Part shown: positions 1 to 8,559 of the stretch, one piece after another | Numbering within the stretch: the stretch's first letter is position 1 | Layout: each line of letters starts with the position of its first letter | Origin: Larix sibirica | Lineage: Eukaryota; Streptophyta; Pinopsida; Pinales; Pinaceae | Reading direction: 5' to 3' | Length of the DNA: 11,652 bases | Assembly: GCA_004151065.3 (NCBI GenBank) | Contig: NWUY0300013692.1 | Span: 29,005-40,656, forward strand | The notes under the pieces: generated by a model | Seen by the model: the letters and a program-made list of their open reading frames with translations, nothing else | What the model was told of the DNA's origin: nothing | Database searches by the model: none | Program-made: the position numbers and the translations under genes

Positions 1-740
1 AACAGTTTCCTCTTCTCTTTGAGAAAGAAAATTATTTTTTCTTTTCTTAAAAAACAAAAAATCAAAGTTTGTGTTATTCATTGTATGAAGAATGTAAATT
101 ACTAATGGCAATGAACCCACAACAACACATTCTTATATAGATGCATTTCCAATGTTTCATCCTTTTCTACATGAGAAGCAATAATGATAATTGAATTTGA
201 GTAATCTGTAGCAAATTATGGCATGAATAGAGTATAGAATGAACCTTCATCAATTCCCTTTGATTTTTTTATCACTTCCACATTTGATTCTTCTGTCCAA
301 GAAAGAGAAGTAAAACTTATTTTTTTTGTCTACGTTCATTTGATAAGAATGTATATTTTTGTTATATTTAGTATTAAAAAGTATCTGTTATACATAATAG
401 AAATAACAACTTCACACATTGATAACAACAACAAGGAATTATCAGTCCAAAGATGATACAAAAAGCACTGCATGATAGAGCAAAAAGGGAACTGGATACA
501 CCAACTAAAACATAATGATATTGACAAGATCAACCCCATAAGGGAAACTTAGATCAATCTATGACATAAATCTGTGGGGATAAAAAAAAGGTTTAAAGAC
601 CAAGCGGCTTCAACACTTCTACATGACAAACTTACAATCACTTGACAAATAATGTATCGTCGAGATCAAAAAGTGAAGAAAAAATACAAGGTTCCAACAG
701 AGAGATTGATATGCAATACTTTGATAAGAAATACACACAT
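1..740. other. AT-rich stretch, no gene recognised
   Basis: No reading frame here resembles a protein I know. The longest open stretch, on the minus strand at 336-539, is hydrophobic and low in complexity, and looks like chance openness in AT-rich DNA. The 15-mer gataagaatgtatat occurs near 342-356 and again near 880-895, so part of this stretch may share origin with the sequence to its right. I see no RNA gene, no terminal repeats and no clear regulatory site. Confidence 0.5.
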
Positions 741-968
741 TTAAATAAATCTATGACATATAAAAAGTAGGACTTCCCCTTCATGTTTATATGCCACAAC
801 ATCTAAATGTAGCGTGAAAACCCAATCAATTTCATGAATGTGCTGAAATTCTTCCTTGGTTGTGATGGTTGTATAAGAATGATAAGAATGTATATACTGC
901 GAGGTTCTGCAATACCACAATATTCTATAGATGCATGTACTAGAGGCTTCCATATTTGGTATAGTACT

Positions 969-1212
969 ATGATTATTTGAAGTTGAAAACACCAAATAAA
1001 ATTATAATATAGAATAAAGAAACTACCTATGTGAGATCAAACCACTATACTAGAATCTGCTTCTATTGAGATTGTTGTTTGAGATGTGTTTGACTCCGGA
1101 TTCATACCAGAAAATAGATTAATTACTATAATTTGTTTTATAAGAAACATTGTCTTCATGTATATTTTCCACGTGAATATGAACTTACCAATTGATAGTG
1201 TATTGTGACATA
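969..1212 (-). repeat. Tandem duplication, left copy (unit A)
   Basis: This unit is a diverged copy of 1237-1472. Shared blocks occur in the same order: atgattatttgaagt (969), gagatgtgtttga followed by a related attcata-c-agaaaata block (about 1080-1120), a tatattttcc block, and gaacttaccaattgatagtg at 1181-1200. The offset drifts from 268 to 260 bp, so small indels separate the copies. Read on the minus strand, the unit contains a splice-donor-like GTAAGT just after 1189 and an open block starting MNPESNTSQ. That block is broken by a TGA, and the AG acceptor matching the other copy has become GG. This copy therefore looks like the more decayed one. Confidence 0.75.
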
Positions 1213-1236
1213 TAGTCTTCCTCTTTAGTTTAGGAT

Positions 1237-1472
1237 ATGATTATTTGAAGTCATTGTATAAAATTATAACACAAGTAGAATATAGAATTTACCTGGTATT
1301 TGTGAGCAATCCACCATATCATCTACTTTAAGTCGTTGAGATGTGTTTGATGTTGAATTCATACTAGAAAATAAATCAATTAGTGTAATTGGTTTACAAA
1401 AATCATAATGTATTCATATATATTTTCCCCGTCCGAATATGAACTTACCAATTGATAGTGTAGTCTGACATG
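1237..1472 (-). repeat. Tandem duplication, right copy (unit B)
   Basis: This is the partner of the unit at 969-1212, with the same block order and roughly three quarters identity by eye in the shared blocks. On the minus strand it keeps better splice-like signals: a TTTTCTAG acceptor-like site (AG at 1364-1365), an open block beginning MNSTSNTSQ, and a CAG/GTAAAT donor-like site (GT at 1291-1292). Its right end runs into the exon-like block at 1449-1545. The duplication probably copied an exon-intron segment, though a non-genic origin is possible. Confidence 0.75.
1293..1363 (-). other. Second exon-like block in duplicated unit
   Basis: This 71-nt block lies between TTTTCTAG and CAG/GTAAATTC on the minus strand. 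It is open in the frame beginning MNSTSNTSQRLKVDD and continuing to CSQIP, about 23 codons rich in Ser, Thr and Asp. The left repeat copy carries the related start MNPESNTSQ but has a stop and has lost the acceptor AG. Conservation of the peptide start between the copies is suggestive, but the phase does not agree with the upstream block at 1449-1545. No family is recognised. Confidence 0.3.
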
Positions 1473-1545
1473 CATCAACAACATCCATATGAACTTCATC
1501 TATAAGTTGATGAGGTTCTTCAACATTTAGAGGTTCAACATCTTC
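1449..1545 (-). other. Exon-like block, 32 codons, unidentified protein
   Basis: On the minus strand this 97-nt block is flanked by an AG acceptor (preceded by TCTTAAATC) and by the strong donor GGTAAGTTC. Only one of the three frames is open. It encodes an acidic peptide starting EDVEPLNVEEPHQLIDEVH and ending TTLSI plus one base of the next codon (phase 1). I do not recognise the family. The next candidate exon leftwards (1293-1363) does not join in phase: splicing at the visible sites gives GTA then TGA. The gene may therefore be broken, or one of the assumed sites is wrong. The equivalent block in the left repeat copy is largely deleted. Chance is a real alternative for so short an ORF. 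Confidence 0.35.
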
Positions 1546-2184
1546 CTGATTTAAGAGGACAATACCATAAAATTAGTATTTTTAATTTGAATTATCAACA
1601 AACCAGAACAGTGGAAAAAAACAATGTAGTTACTGTATAGTTTTATAAACATGACAAATTTTACCAACCTAGAGCGTTGATAAGTCTCTGATAATAACTC
1701 TTCAAATATTATTCCTAATGTACGCTCTCAACAATGCGGGCCAATCTACACTTTTGTTCCTACATTATAAATGTGGTAGAAAATTCTCCCCACGGATAAG
1801 TAGAACTTATCTTGGATATAAAATGGTTCCCTAATCAAAGACATAGGTCAAAAAATGGATACTAACATCCTCCTAGATCTAACTTTCATGCATACAACAA
1901 GACACAAAGAGAATAGGGCAAGAAAGGATATATGGAGTACCTCTTTCCGGATGGTTTCCCTCGCTGCTCCAACCTTTGAATTCAATGCCTAAAGCTCCAA
2001 ATCATAGAAGAATACTACAAAGACAACACAAGCTTTTCTTCCTTCCACAAAGTATTGTTAAGCAAAAAGAGATCTATCTACTTTGAATGCAACAAACTAA
2101 AACATACATGCCATTTAACACAAGAATGGGAGAAATAGGCCAAGTTTATATTAAATGGAANAGATTGAAGTAAATTCTGAAAAA
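1546..2184. other. Unassigned stretch with exon-like scraps
   Basis: No gene can be supported. On the minus strand there are two short open pieces next to splice-like dinucleotides. One lies around 1670-1730, with residues IFEELLSETYQRSR before a GTTGGTAAA. The other lies around 1940-1985, with VGAARETIRKE before GTACTCC. They may belong to the same lost gene as the block at 1449-1545, but each is too short to judge alone. An unresolved base (N) sits at 2161, close to where Copia similarity ends. Confidence 0.3.
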
Positions 2185-2702
2185 TTAACAGAAAAACCTT
2201 AGATTTCTTTTGTAGGAAATACAACCATGTTTCGTAGAGGAATTGTTTATAAATGAGACATAATACATAGATCTTGTTATTGGTGGAATAAGTTGATGTA
2301 CAAACACATAATTGTGTATCAACTCTAGAATCCCTTTTTCTCTTGTAGAATTATATGGGAATCTCACCCAAATATGTTTTCCATATACACAATATTCATA
2401 TAAAAAAAATATAAAGAACAATCAAGGATACCTTCAACCATACCTTTTCTATTTAAAATTTGAAGGCCCTTCTCCCCAATATGTCCAATTCTTTGATGCA
2501 AAAGCATTATATTCTCTATAGGAAGAGTAGGATTCTTGACATTTTCATTCTCAAGAGTAATGGTACTATTACTCCCATAAGAAATAGTGCTTCCCAACAA
2601 CTTGTACAAAGTTCCAATCCAACCTCCCATCAACAAAACCTCACTATTGCATGTATCCTTTTCAAATACAGTATGCATACCCATATCACTCATCCTACTC
2701 AC
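2185..2702 (-). pseudogene. Copia gag-pre-integrase and partial integrase core pseudogene
   Basis: The piece begins with SDMGMHTVFEKDTC and RIGTLYKLLGSTIS-like residues typical of the region before integrase. The zinc-binding HHCC part follows as HQRIGHIGEKGLQILNRKG, keeping both His. The frame then shifts in a T run near 2402-2410. After it, YEYCVYGKHIWVRFP shows that the first Cys of the final CX2C is Tyr. The core keeps REKGILELIHNYVF, where the family has the first catalytic Asp in a HSDVFGP-like motif; here that codon (2308-2310) is TAT, Tyr. Next is MYYVSFINNSS, where the usual Asp pair is Asn-Asn. Similarity fades after KKSKVF near 2195, so the other two catalytic acids are absent. Confidence 0.88.
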
Positions 2703-2708
2703 ACATAT

Positions 2709-2900
2709 TTAACCAACAACTAGACCATTCCATGTCCTATGATTTTGGTTTCCAAGGCATCTTTTATGGAAGAAATCACCTCCACTATACTTTTCATTAT
2801 CACAGAACCACCCCCTATGAGGAGTCATGTGAAAAGATGCACTTGAGTCAATCAATGATGCTTCATGATCTGAACGTGTACTTGCATATGCTAAGCACAC
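2709..2900 (-). pseudogene. Copia aspartic protease pseudogene, DSGA changed to DSSA
   Basis: The retroelement protease matures the polyprotein and needs the D-S/T-G-A active-site motif. Here the peptide reads LIDSSASFHMTPHRGWF. The Asp codon is at 2847-2849, and the Gly codon at 2841-2843 is now AGT (Ser), most simply from GGT. The following CDNEKYSGGDFF matches the family's spacing, after which the frame shifts near 2750. Beyond that, IIGHGMV followed by TAG is visible in the shifted frame. Roughly 20 to 30 codons usually found before the next recognisable motif are missing. The upstream linker has a TAA at 2910-2912. Confidence 0.85.
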
Positions 2901-2984
2901 ATCCTTTCCTTATTTTAAGGATATATTCCCTTTTGTGGAAAGAGAATCATTAGGTCCCTTTCTTTTATCCTCATTTTTTGATCT

Positions 2985-3719
2985 ACAACTTTTCTTATAA
3001 TTCCTAGTTTTATTGAAATTATAGCATTTTTTTTTTTATAGATTGTCCTAGAGATTTAGATCTATCTTTCTATTTATACCTACCCACCAAATAATTATTT
3101 TTATTTCTATTTGTAGGGTGACGTCTCACCAACAAGGCATATTTGGTCTGACTATCTATGGTTTTTCGCCCAATTTCTTTCGATAATGCAAATGCAACCA
3201 GATCATCAAGATTTAATGTTGTTACATTATTCTCAATAGCTACAACTAGCCTATCCCATGAATCTAGAAAATAACATGGTAGATTGATGTAATTATCTTC
3301 TTCATAAATATTAATATTGGCATGCAACAACTAACTTACCACAACGTTAAAGGTGTTGAGTTTCTTTGTCATAACGTCATCTCCATTCATTGTCAATAGG
3401 TACAGTTCCTTTCGAAGGAAAAGTTTGTTTACCAAGGACATATACTAACACAGGCCCTAACATATCGCATAATTCCTTGGTTATAGATTCTCTTGATACA
3501 TTGAGCGACACTTAATTTTAAAGCCATAAATTGATTGTATTCTTTTCCTTCCCATCCAATTTCACCTGGTACAGTTTCACCATAGCGTAGTTGCAGTTTC
3601 AATACCAAGATCCACAATGACACACTATTCATTGTCTACAAGAAGGTCCTCCATCATGAGCTTCCATAGATAACTATACTTTTGAATTTCTCAATCTTGA
3701 TTCTGGAACTTATTGTCAT
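2985..3719 (-). pseudogene. gag: Copia Gag (capsid/nucleocapsid) pseudogene
   Basis: Gag packages the element's RNA in virus-like particles. I placed the start at the ATG at 3717-3719 because it is followed by ISSRIKIEKF, like the family's N-terminus. Recognisable parts in order are YLWKLMMEDLLVD (about 3630-3680), KLDGKEKNTI and LNVSRESITKEL (about 3460-3560), SLVNKLFLRKELY (about 3400-3440), INIYEEDNYINL and LDSWDRLVVAIENN (about 3220-3320), then a C-terminal zinc knuckle at 2985-3026. The knuckle should be CX2CX4HX4C; here it is C-YN-F-NKTR-N-YKKS-C, so the second Cys and the His are gone. In-frame stops include TAG at 3625-3627, TAG at 3331-3333 and TAG at 3070-3072. Frameshifts lie near 3680, 3580, 3435 and in the 11-base A run at 3027-3037. 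Confidence 0.88.
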
Positions 3720-3852
3720 TCTCTTTTGCACAAGAATCACGACTGTAGAGGTCCCCTTGAAACCATGTTTATCATAGACCAAACATAAACTTGCTCTATT
3801 AAGAATGAGCTAAGCCCTAGTGACAAAGGCACCCCCTGAAGCTAATAACCCC

Positions 3853-3864
3853 ACTCTAATACCA
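3853..3864 (-). other. Retrotransposon primer-binding site (initiator tRNA-Met)
   Basis: On the minus strand this reads TGGTATTAGAGT. The standard plant Copia site complementary to the 3' end of initiator tRNA-Met is TGGTATCAGAGC, so it differs at two positions, both C to T. It lies two bases inside the inferred LTR end and 133 bases upstream of the Gag ATG, the expected place for priming of minus-strand cDNA synthesis. Both differences fit decay of methylated cytosines. Confidence 0.85.
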
Positions 3865-3866
3865 AA

Positions 3867-4284
3867 TGCAAGTCTCGAACCTTTGCAAGCGAAGCAATGC
3901 ATATAGATTGTTAAGAAAAATAGAAAGAAGAATAATGGCATAGACATAATACACGAACATTTTACCTGGAAATCATTAACCAATAAAACCATCTAACTTA
4001 TTGTCGTACCTCTATCTTCTTCATTGTATTCACCTAACCATTCACAATACAACATTTAAGTATTCCATGTCATTCAAAACCCTAATCTGCTAACCTGAAT
4101 TAGATTACAACCTTAATCCCTTAACTGAGATTAGATTACAATGGGATCGAAAAAAAAAGAGAGAGAAAAGAAGCCTTGAACCCTAGCTAATGCTCATGGA
4201 TGAGTGCACAATATGCATACCACAACTAATGCATTATGCATGAGTGCATAGTCTACATGCAAAGAATATAACACATACCCAACA
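3867..4284 (-). repeat. Putative 5' LTR of the Copia element
   Basis: The inner edge is set by the primer-binding site: on the minus strand the sequence reads TTGCA, then TT, then the site, so the LTR would end in CA at 3867-3868. For the outer edge I chose TGTTGGGTATGTG, starting at minus position 4284, because TGTTGGG is a common Copia LTR start; this gives 418 bp. A TGTTGTG starting at 4310 is an alternative. Inside are two 12-bp copies of attagattacaa (4099-4110 and 4130-4141), two copies of atgagtgca 40 bp apart (4200-4208, 4240-4248), and a telo-box-like AAACCCTAA at 4077-4085. The outer boundary is inferred, because no second LTR is present for comparison. Confidence 0.55.
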
Positions 4285-6099
4285 ATAATGTGTTATGATA
4301 CAACACAACAATGGAGGCCAATTGATATTTAGTGTTGCAGAGTTAAAAACGATTTGGATAAGAGGTCACTACATTTAATTAACATGACAACAATTAAACA
4401 AATTGGTAATGGTAGTGTAGATGCAAAACCAACAATCCAATTAGAGGTAAATCAACTAATGTAATGTGGTTTACACATTGAGCAAGTGATACATTAAACC
4501 ATATCATACCAATCAATCCCAATGCATAGATAATAACTAGAAACAATACAAAGCATCCACATAGGAATATACTCAATCATACAAGAAATTAACACAAAGA
4601 CAACAGAGATTACCCTAGAATCCCAAATGGGAAATTAAGTAATTGATGGATTATATTTATTCTCAGGAATTACTACAAACTAGAGATATACACTCTTAAT
4701 TAGATATTCCATGTATTCTTACTCATTGGTAACGTTTTTGCAACTGTTTTGTCTCAAAGACAATCTTTATACATCATGTATAGGCTCAAAATCATCTTCA
4801 TCCTCTGATGTTTGAACACATTTCTTCATTTCGAGTTCTTAGTAATTTAAGATGCTGCCCCCTTTCCCCAAACTTCATTTTTTTTCCATCTCTTGGGTTT
4901 TTTTTCAAGAAAAGCATTCTCTATAATAATGTTGCCTTGGAATGCCAACCAACAAGTGGTTTGTTTCATCTTCTTATGGTTAAAATGAGACCTTTGGCTT
5001 TTGTTCTTCATGTTGGTTTCCAATAGACCATTGACTTCAAAATTTGCCAAGAATGATATTTTTTACAAACTTTACAGGAGAGTTATTTTGGATCCATTTT
5101 GATCCACATTATAGTGAACTAATGATCTTTACACCATAGTCATCATAATCTCTAGGAAACTAGGTGTATGGAATGAAGATATCTAACAACCATTTTGTAA
5201 AGTCCATCATAGTCATTTAGATCAGGAGGTTAGTTAACGCATATATTTTATGATAATCCTAAGCTATTGCAGAGCAAAGTTTGTTGAACCTATGTTAGGT
5301 GAATGATCATTGTCATGGATTATTCCTTGGATGCATATAATTCTTTGACATTAAAGCTTCCTTTAACTATTAATAAAAAAATATGTACAATACATCATTG
5401 CAAAAAAGTTGGGCCACATATGCAGTCTCCATGAGCACTAACAAAAGACCATCAAAACTAAAAAAAAAGAGTTGGTTAATGGTAAATTAACACCTGAATA
5501 CAAAGAGACATAGTAAATCGTGTCCAATATAACAAAGTAATGATGTACAAAAACCACTAGGCATAAATCCATATTATAAACACTAAGAAACAATAATGAC
5601 AACACCAAGTAGGGCCCCGACTATTTGCTAGGGAAGCATCATCCATTGATTGATCCCATGCACCATTAGCTTCTTTGAGGGGCTTGGGGCTCTTTTATAT
5701 GGCTAGGAATAAAGTTGGAAACTTCTAATCATTATTAGTTGGTGCAACAATCCAATTGCTCCCATAATCCCTATGCTCTCAAGCATTTTTGCCTACTTAG
5801 TGGTGATCCCTAATGTTAGCTTAGTGAGACTATGCTAATCAAGGAAAAGATGGGCTTGGTGGCTCTTGACTCAGAGTACAAGGGGGGCCAATCCAAAAAG
5901 CCAAGATATAATTCAAATGCTCCATTTCCATACAAATATTTCTTTCTTGCACAATATCCTACATGCATAAATTCAATACATGTCAGAGAACCTTCATACC
6001 GTAAAAAAATAATTTTTGTTATTAAATATCACATCATTGTATTTATTCCAAGTGAAGTAATCACTTCAATGTGAAATAACAACTAGGTAGAATGAAATT
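4285..6099. other. Unassigned intergenic stretch between the two retroelements
   Basis: I find no supported gene. Two minus-strand open stretches were examined. The one at 4394-4576 (60 codons) is hydrophobic and unlike any family I know. The one at 4847-5050 (67 codons) is rich in Lys, Trp, Asn and Cys/His and ends near KKPKRWKKNEVW, which faintly recalls linkers near Gag zinc knuckles, but no motif is complete. Positions 5600-6100 may hold the poorly conserved 3' end of the LINE that starts at 9357; minus-strand peptides there show no diagnostic motif. No poly(T) tract marks a LINE tail. Confidence 0.4.
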
Positions 6100-6159
6100 C
6101 AATAACAAAAGGGAGATGACCCCTAACTGGGTAACCTTCATGAAAGGAATGTTGGAGGT

Positions 6160-7133
6160 ATTTCAAACACAAAATTTGACCATGATCCCATGTATCCTTG
6201 GCTACATAAAAAATACCCACATTATGAACATCATGAGTTTTACACTCCCAAGTATGTTAATATTTTGTTTATTAATATACATCCTATAGTAATAAACCAC
6301 ACAAAGAGAACCTTCTTTGGCTCTCATGCTAATTTCCATAGGCTTATTAGCAAGAACAAGCATATTTTTTGCTCAGACTTTATATGAAATTTTTTGTTCA
6401 GATTGCCTTCCAACTCATTTTTGTACTAGAGTCATTTGTAGCCCAAAGCAGGCTTATATTTGTAAATGTTTCTCTCTCTACCATTTCTAATACCACCAAC
6501 AAGACCAATGGGTTCCTACAAGCTCATTTGGGGAATAATGTCATCCAAAATAAGGCCCTGTAGATGTTCTAGGATGAACTTATCAGTATTGGTTAGTCTG
6601 AACTTGCATTTAATATTGAGCCAAGGAACCCACTCCCCCATATGGTTATCAATCATGGCTATAGAATTTTTTTTACCACTTTTGAATAGTTGCAGGGCCA
6701 AGAAACATGTCAATTTAGCCAACATTTATCCTTCATGTATAATTGATGAATACTACTAAAGGTAATCATCACTAAAAGATGATACATATTACAATGAAAT
6801 ATCTCTTCGTAAAAGGAGCAACTTAACAACCTCCCAAGCCCTCTATATGCTATAGACCACAAATGTGCGAACTCTATCAACATGAGAAAGGTCAACAAAA
6901 AAGACCCTACCAAAAATTTTCTCCACTAGATCCCCTTAATTAATATGATTCCCAAGAAAATATTCCCATGCCTTAGTCCCACTCATGACCCTTACCACCC
7001 ATTTTCCAAAGAACCTAAGCCTTAATCCTTGTTTTATAACATCTACACAACCATATTCATGAGGAGTGCAACACATGTCCCAACTGAATTTGTGAAAGTA
7101 TTCTCCATTAGAATTTTCAGCCCAAAGGATGTT
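6160..7133 (-). pseudogene. LINE ORF2 C-terminal region, broken
   Basis: From 7133 a frame stays open for 65 codons to TAA at 6936-6938. It contains NILWAENSNGEYFHKFSWD and CCTPHEYG, then GKWVVRVMSGTKAWEY. This matches the plant L1 segment just after the RT thumb, where LW, W-D-C-P and a KW--R motif recur. The same frame then continues with GDLVEKIFGR and RTFVVYSI before further stops. A second open piece at 6516-6725 reads WLNIKCKFRLTNTDKFILEH and DDIIPQMSL. Near 6300-6400, KICLFLLISLWKLA in one frame looks like the start of the usual zf-RVT region, but the zinc ligands are not visible. Confidence 0.65.
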
Positions 7134-7239
7134 CTCGAAAAACGTTTTCTAGTTGACGATAAGATAACATAGAGGGAACTCAATAAGGAGAGTAGTATAC
7201 ATGATTCACTACCATAAATTGGTGAGGATCTAAAACTTA

Positions 7240-7990
7240 TTTGCAATGGCCAAAGGCTTTGTGATCCATTTATCAATTTCCTTTTGTTCCTTTTCCTCCC
7301 TTTGCACCACTAATTCCCACAAATATTTGGGACAATCCTTGAATACAAAAGGAGTACCAAAACATTTAAACTTTAAGGACATGGTCTAGTTTGATCTAGG
7401 TATGATTCTAACAATAAGATAATATAGAATTAAAGATTGAATTTTCCTATAAAACATCATTTTATGCCATTAAATGTTGGATCTTGATACAAGATATAAT
7501 GTATTAAGGCATTCCACGATGATGTCCCATTAGACTCGGTCTTCAAGAATGGTTAGAAAAGAATCATCAACAAAACATGAATTAACTATCCAACATTGGG
7601 TTTACAAAACAAGATCGCTTTGATAAGCCCATGCTAACCTTATGAGAGATCAAGATACCCAAAGATTCAACACCTTGAACATATCATATTGGAGATAATG
7701 AACATCATTATTTTTATGGAATGAAATATACCAACTTCCTAGGACTTGAATATGTTGATGGACATGTAGATAGAGGAGTATGTGAAAAAGGTCCCCACCA
7801 CACCAATGAAGGAAGAGATAAAACCTAAGTCTTTAATAATAATAATTATGAAGGGACATTCAGCTTCATCACACGCCTTCTCAAAATCAATCTTAATGAA
7901 AAAAACATATAAGATCAAGACACAATCCCACTCCATATCTTCCCACAAAGCTACGATGTTATCTAAAATATATCAACCATAGATCAAGCT
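7240..7990 (-). pseudogene. LINE reverse transcriptase domain, broken
   Basis: RT copies the element's RNA at the nicked target. Motif A reads FIKIDFEKACDEAECPF, where plant LINEs have KIDFEKAYDRVEW; the catalytic Asp codon GAT is at 7886-7888. It is preceded by ILDNIVALWEDMEW-like residues (about 7925-7965, partly out of frame) and followed by DLGFISSFIGVV and SIYMSIN. Motif C is CFVDDSFLTILEDRV, with the two catalytic Asp codons at 7563-7568 retained; the usual box is FADD. Between them the RQGCPL region is unreadable. After motif C, ECLNTLYLVSRSNI-WHK and CFGTPFVFKD (about 7345-7370) match the thumb-side conserved stretch, ending with IDKWITKPLAIANKF (about 7227-7273). Several frameshifts and stops interrupt it. 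Confidence 0.82.
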
Positions 7991-8559
7991 TGTGTGTTCT
8001 AGAAAAATCCCCACATGACCTTACATTCAAAATTAAACGGATATACATCAAGCCTAGGATTTGTCATCAAACATATTAAGCAAATTAATTGATAAATCAT
8101 CCAAGGAAAGGGCCTAAATGCAATCTTGATTTTGTTCACTTGTAACTTTCACTAGGAAAACATTAAGGTAATGTTGCATGGCCACGTCTTATATCCTCCA
8201 TAATAGCGAAGGATTGAAAATCATATAATCGAATATAAACTCCTACTCAATCAACTCTTAGGTTGGTGCCAATATGTTTTATGTCTAAAGGGCATCCATT
8301 TTCTCACTTGCGTTCTTATTTGATAAAGCATTAAGGATATCCTTAATAGTCTAATCTCTCATCCAAATATAGTAAAGGAGAGCATTAAGCTCAACACCTC
8401 TAGCACGATGGATTTTTTCCAATCTCAAGATATGACAAATCTTTGTTTCTCATGCTTATTTTTCCTTGTCAATAGGGATAAGCTAAAGAAATCTTGAAAC
8501 TTCATCTAGTTATTTTGCAGTGATCAAGATTGGAATAACTTAAATGAATAAATTTATAG

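Larger units (their letters stand above)
2185..4284 (-). mobile_element. Degraded, 3'-truncated Ty1/Copia LTR retrotransposon
   Basis: Reading leftwards on the minus strand, the order is LTR, tRNA primer-binding site, Gag, zinc knuckle, protease, gag-pre-integrase and the start of the integrase core. That is the canonical Copia order up to the integrase. The protein remnants resemble the Tnt1-like Copia group of plants. Key matches are SLVNKLFLRKELY in Gag, LIDSSASFHMTPHR in protease, and HQRIGHIGEKGLQ and YYVSFIN in integrase. The element has at least five frameshifts and more than five in-frame stops. Most of the integrase core, the reverse transcriptase, RNase H and the 3' LTR are absent from the window, so it is a truncated, non-autonomous relic. 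No target-site duplication can be tested without the second LTR. Confidence 0.9.

Noticed and set aside
336-539. 67-codon minus-strand open frame
   Set aside because: It is hydrophobic and of low complexity in AT-rich DNA, with no motif and no splice or start context.
741-995. 84-codon minus-strand open frame next to the tandem duplication
   Set aside because: It could be a terminal exon, but the peptide (Ile, Tyr, His and Thr rich) matches nothing I know. Acceptor-like AGs occur at several points, so no reading can be preferred.
1-2160. 3' half of the Copia element or a 3' LTR
   Set aside because: I looked for RT and RNase H motifs and for the LTR's attagattacaa and TGTTGGG blocks on the minus strand and found none.
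2312-2953. Plus-strand frames at 2312-2521, 2460-2723 and 2651-2953
   Set aside because: They are antisense shadows of the Copia integrase and protease remnants, which have clear family motifs on the minus strand.
5600-6100. LINE 3' tail (poly(A), seen as poly(T) on the plus strand)
   Set aside because: There is no T run of useful length and no flanking direct repeat that I could identify by eye.
6092-6759. Plus-strand frames across 6092-6759
   Set aside because: They are antisense to the LINE C-terminal region, which explains their openness.
7043-7276. 77-codon minus-strand frame in the LINE
   Set aside because: The LINE-like residues at both ends lie in other frames (ITKPLAIANKF and LWAENSNGEY); this frame is a product of frameshifts between them.
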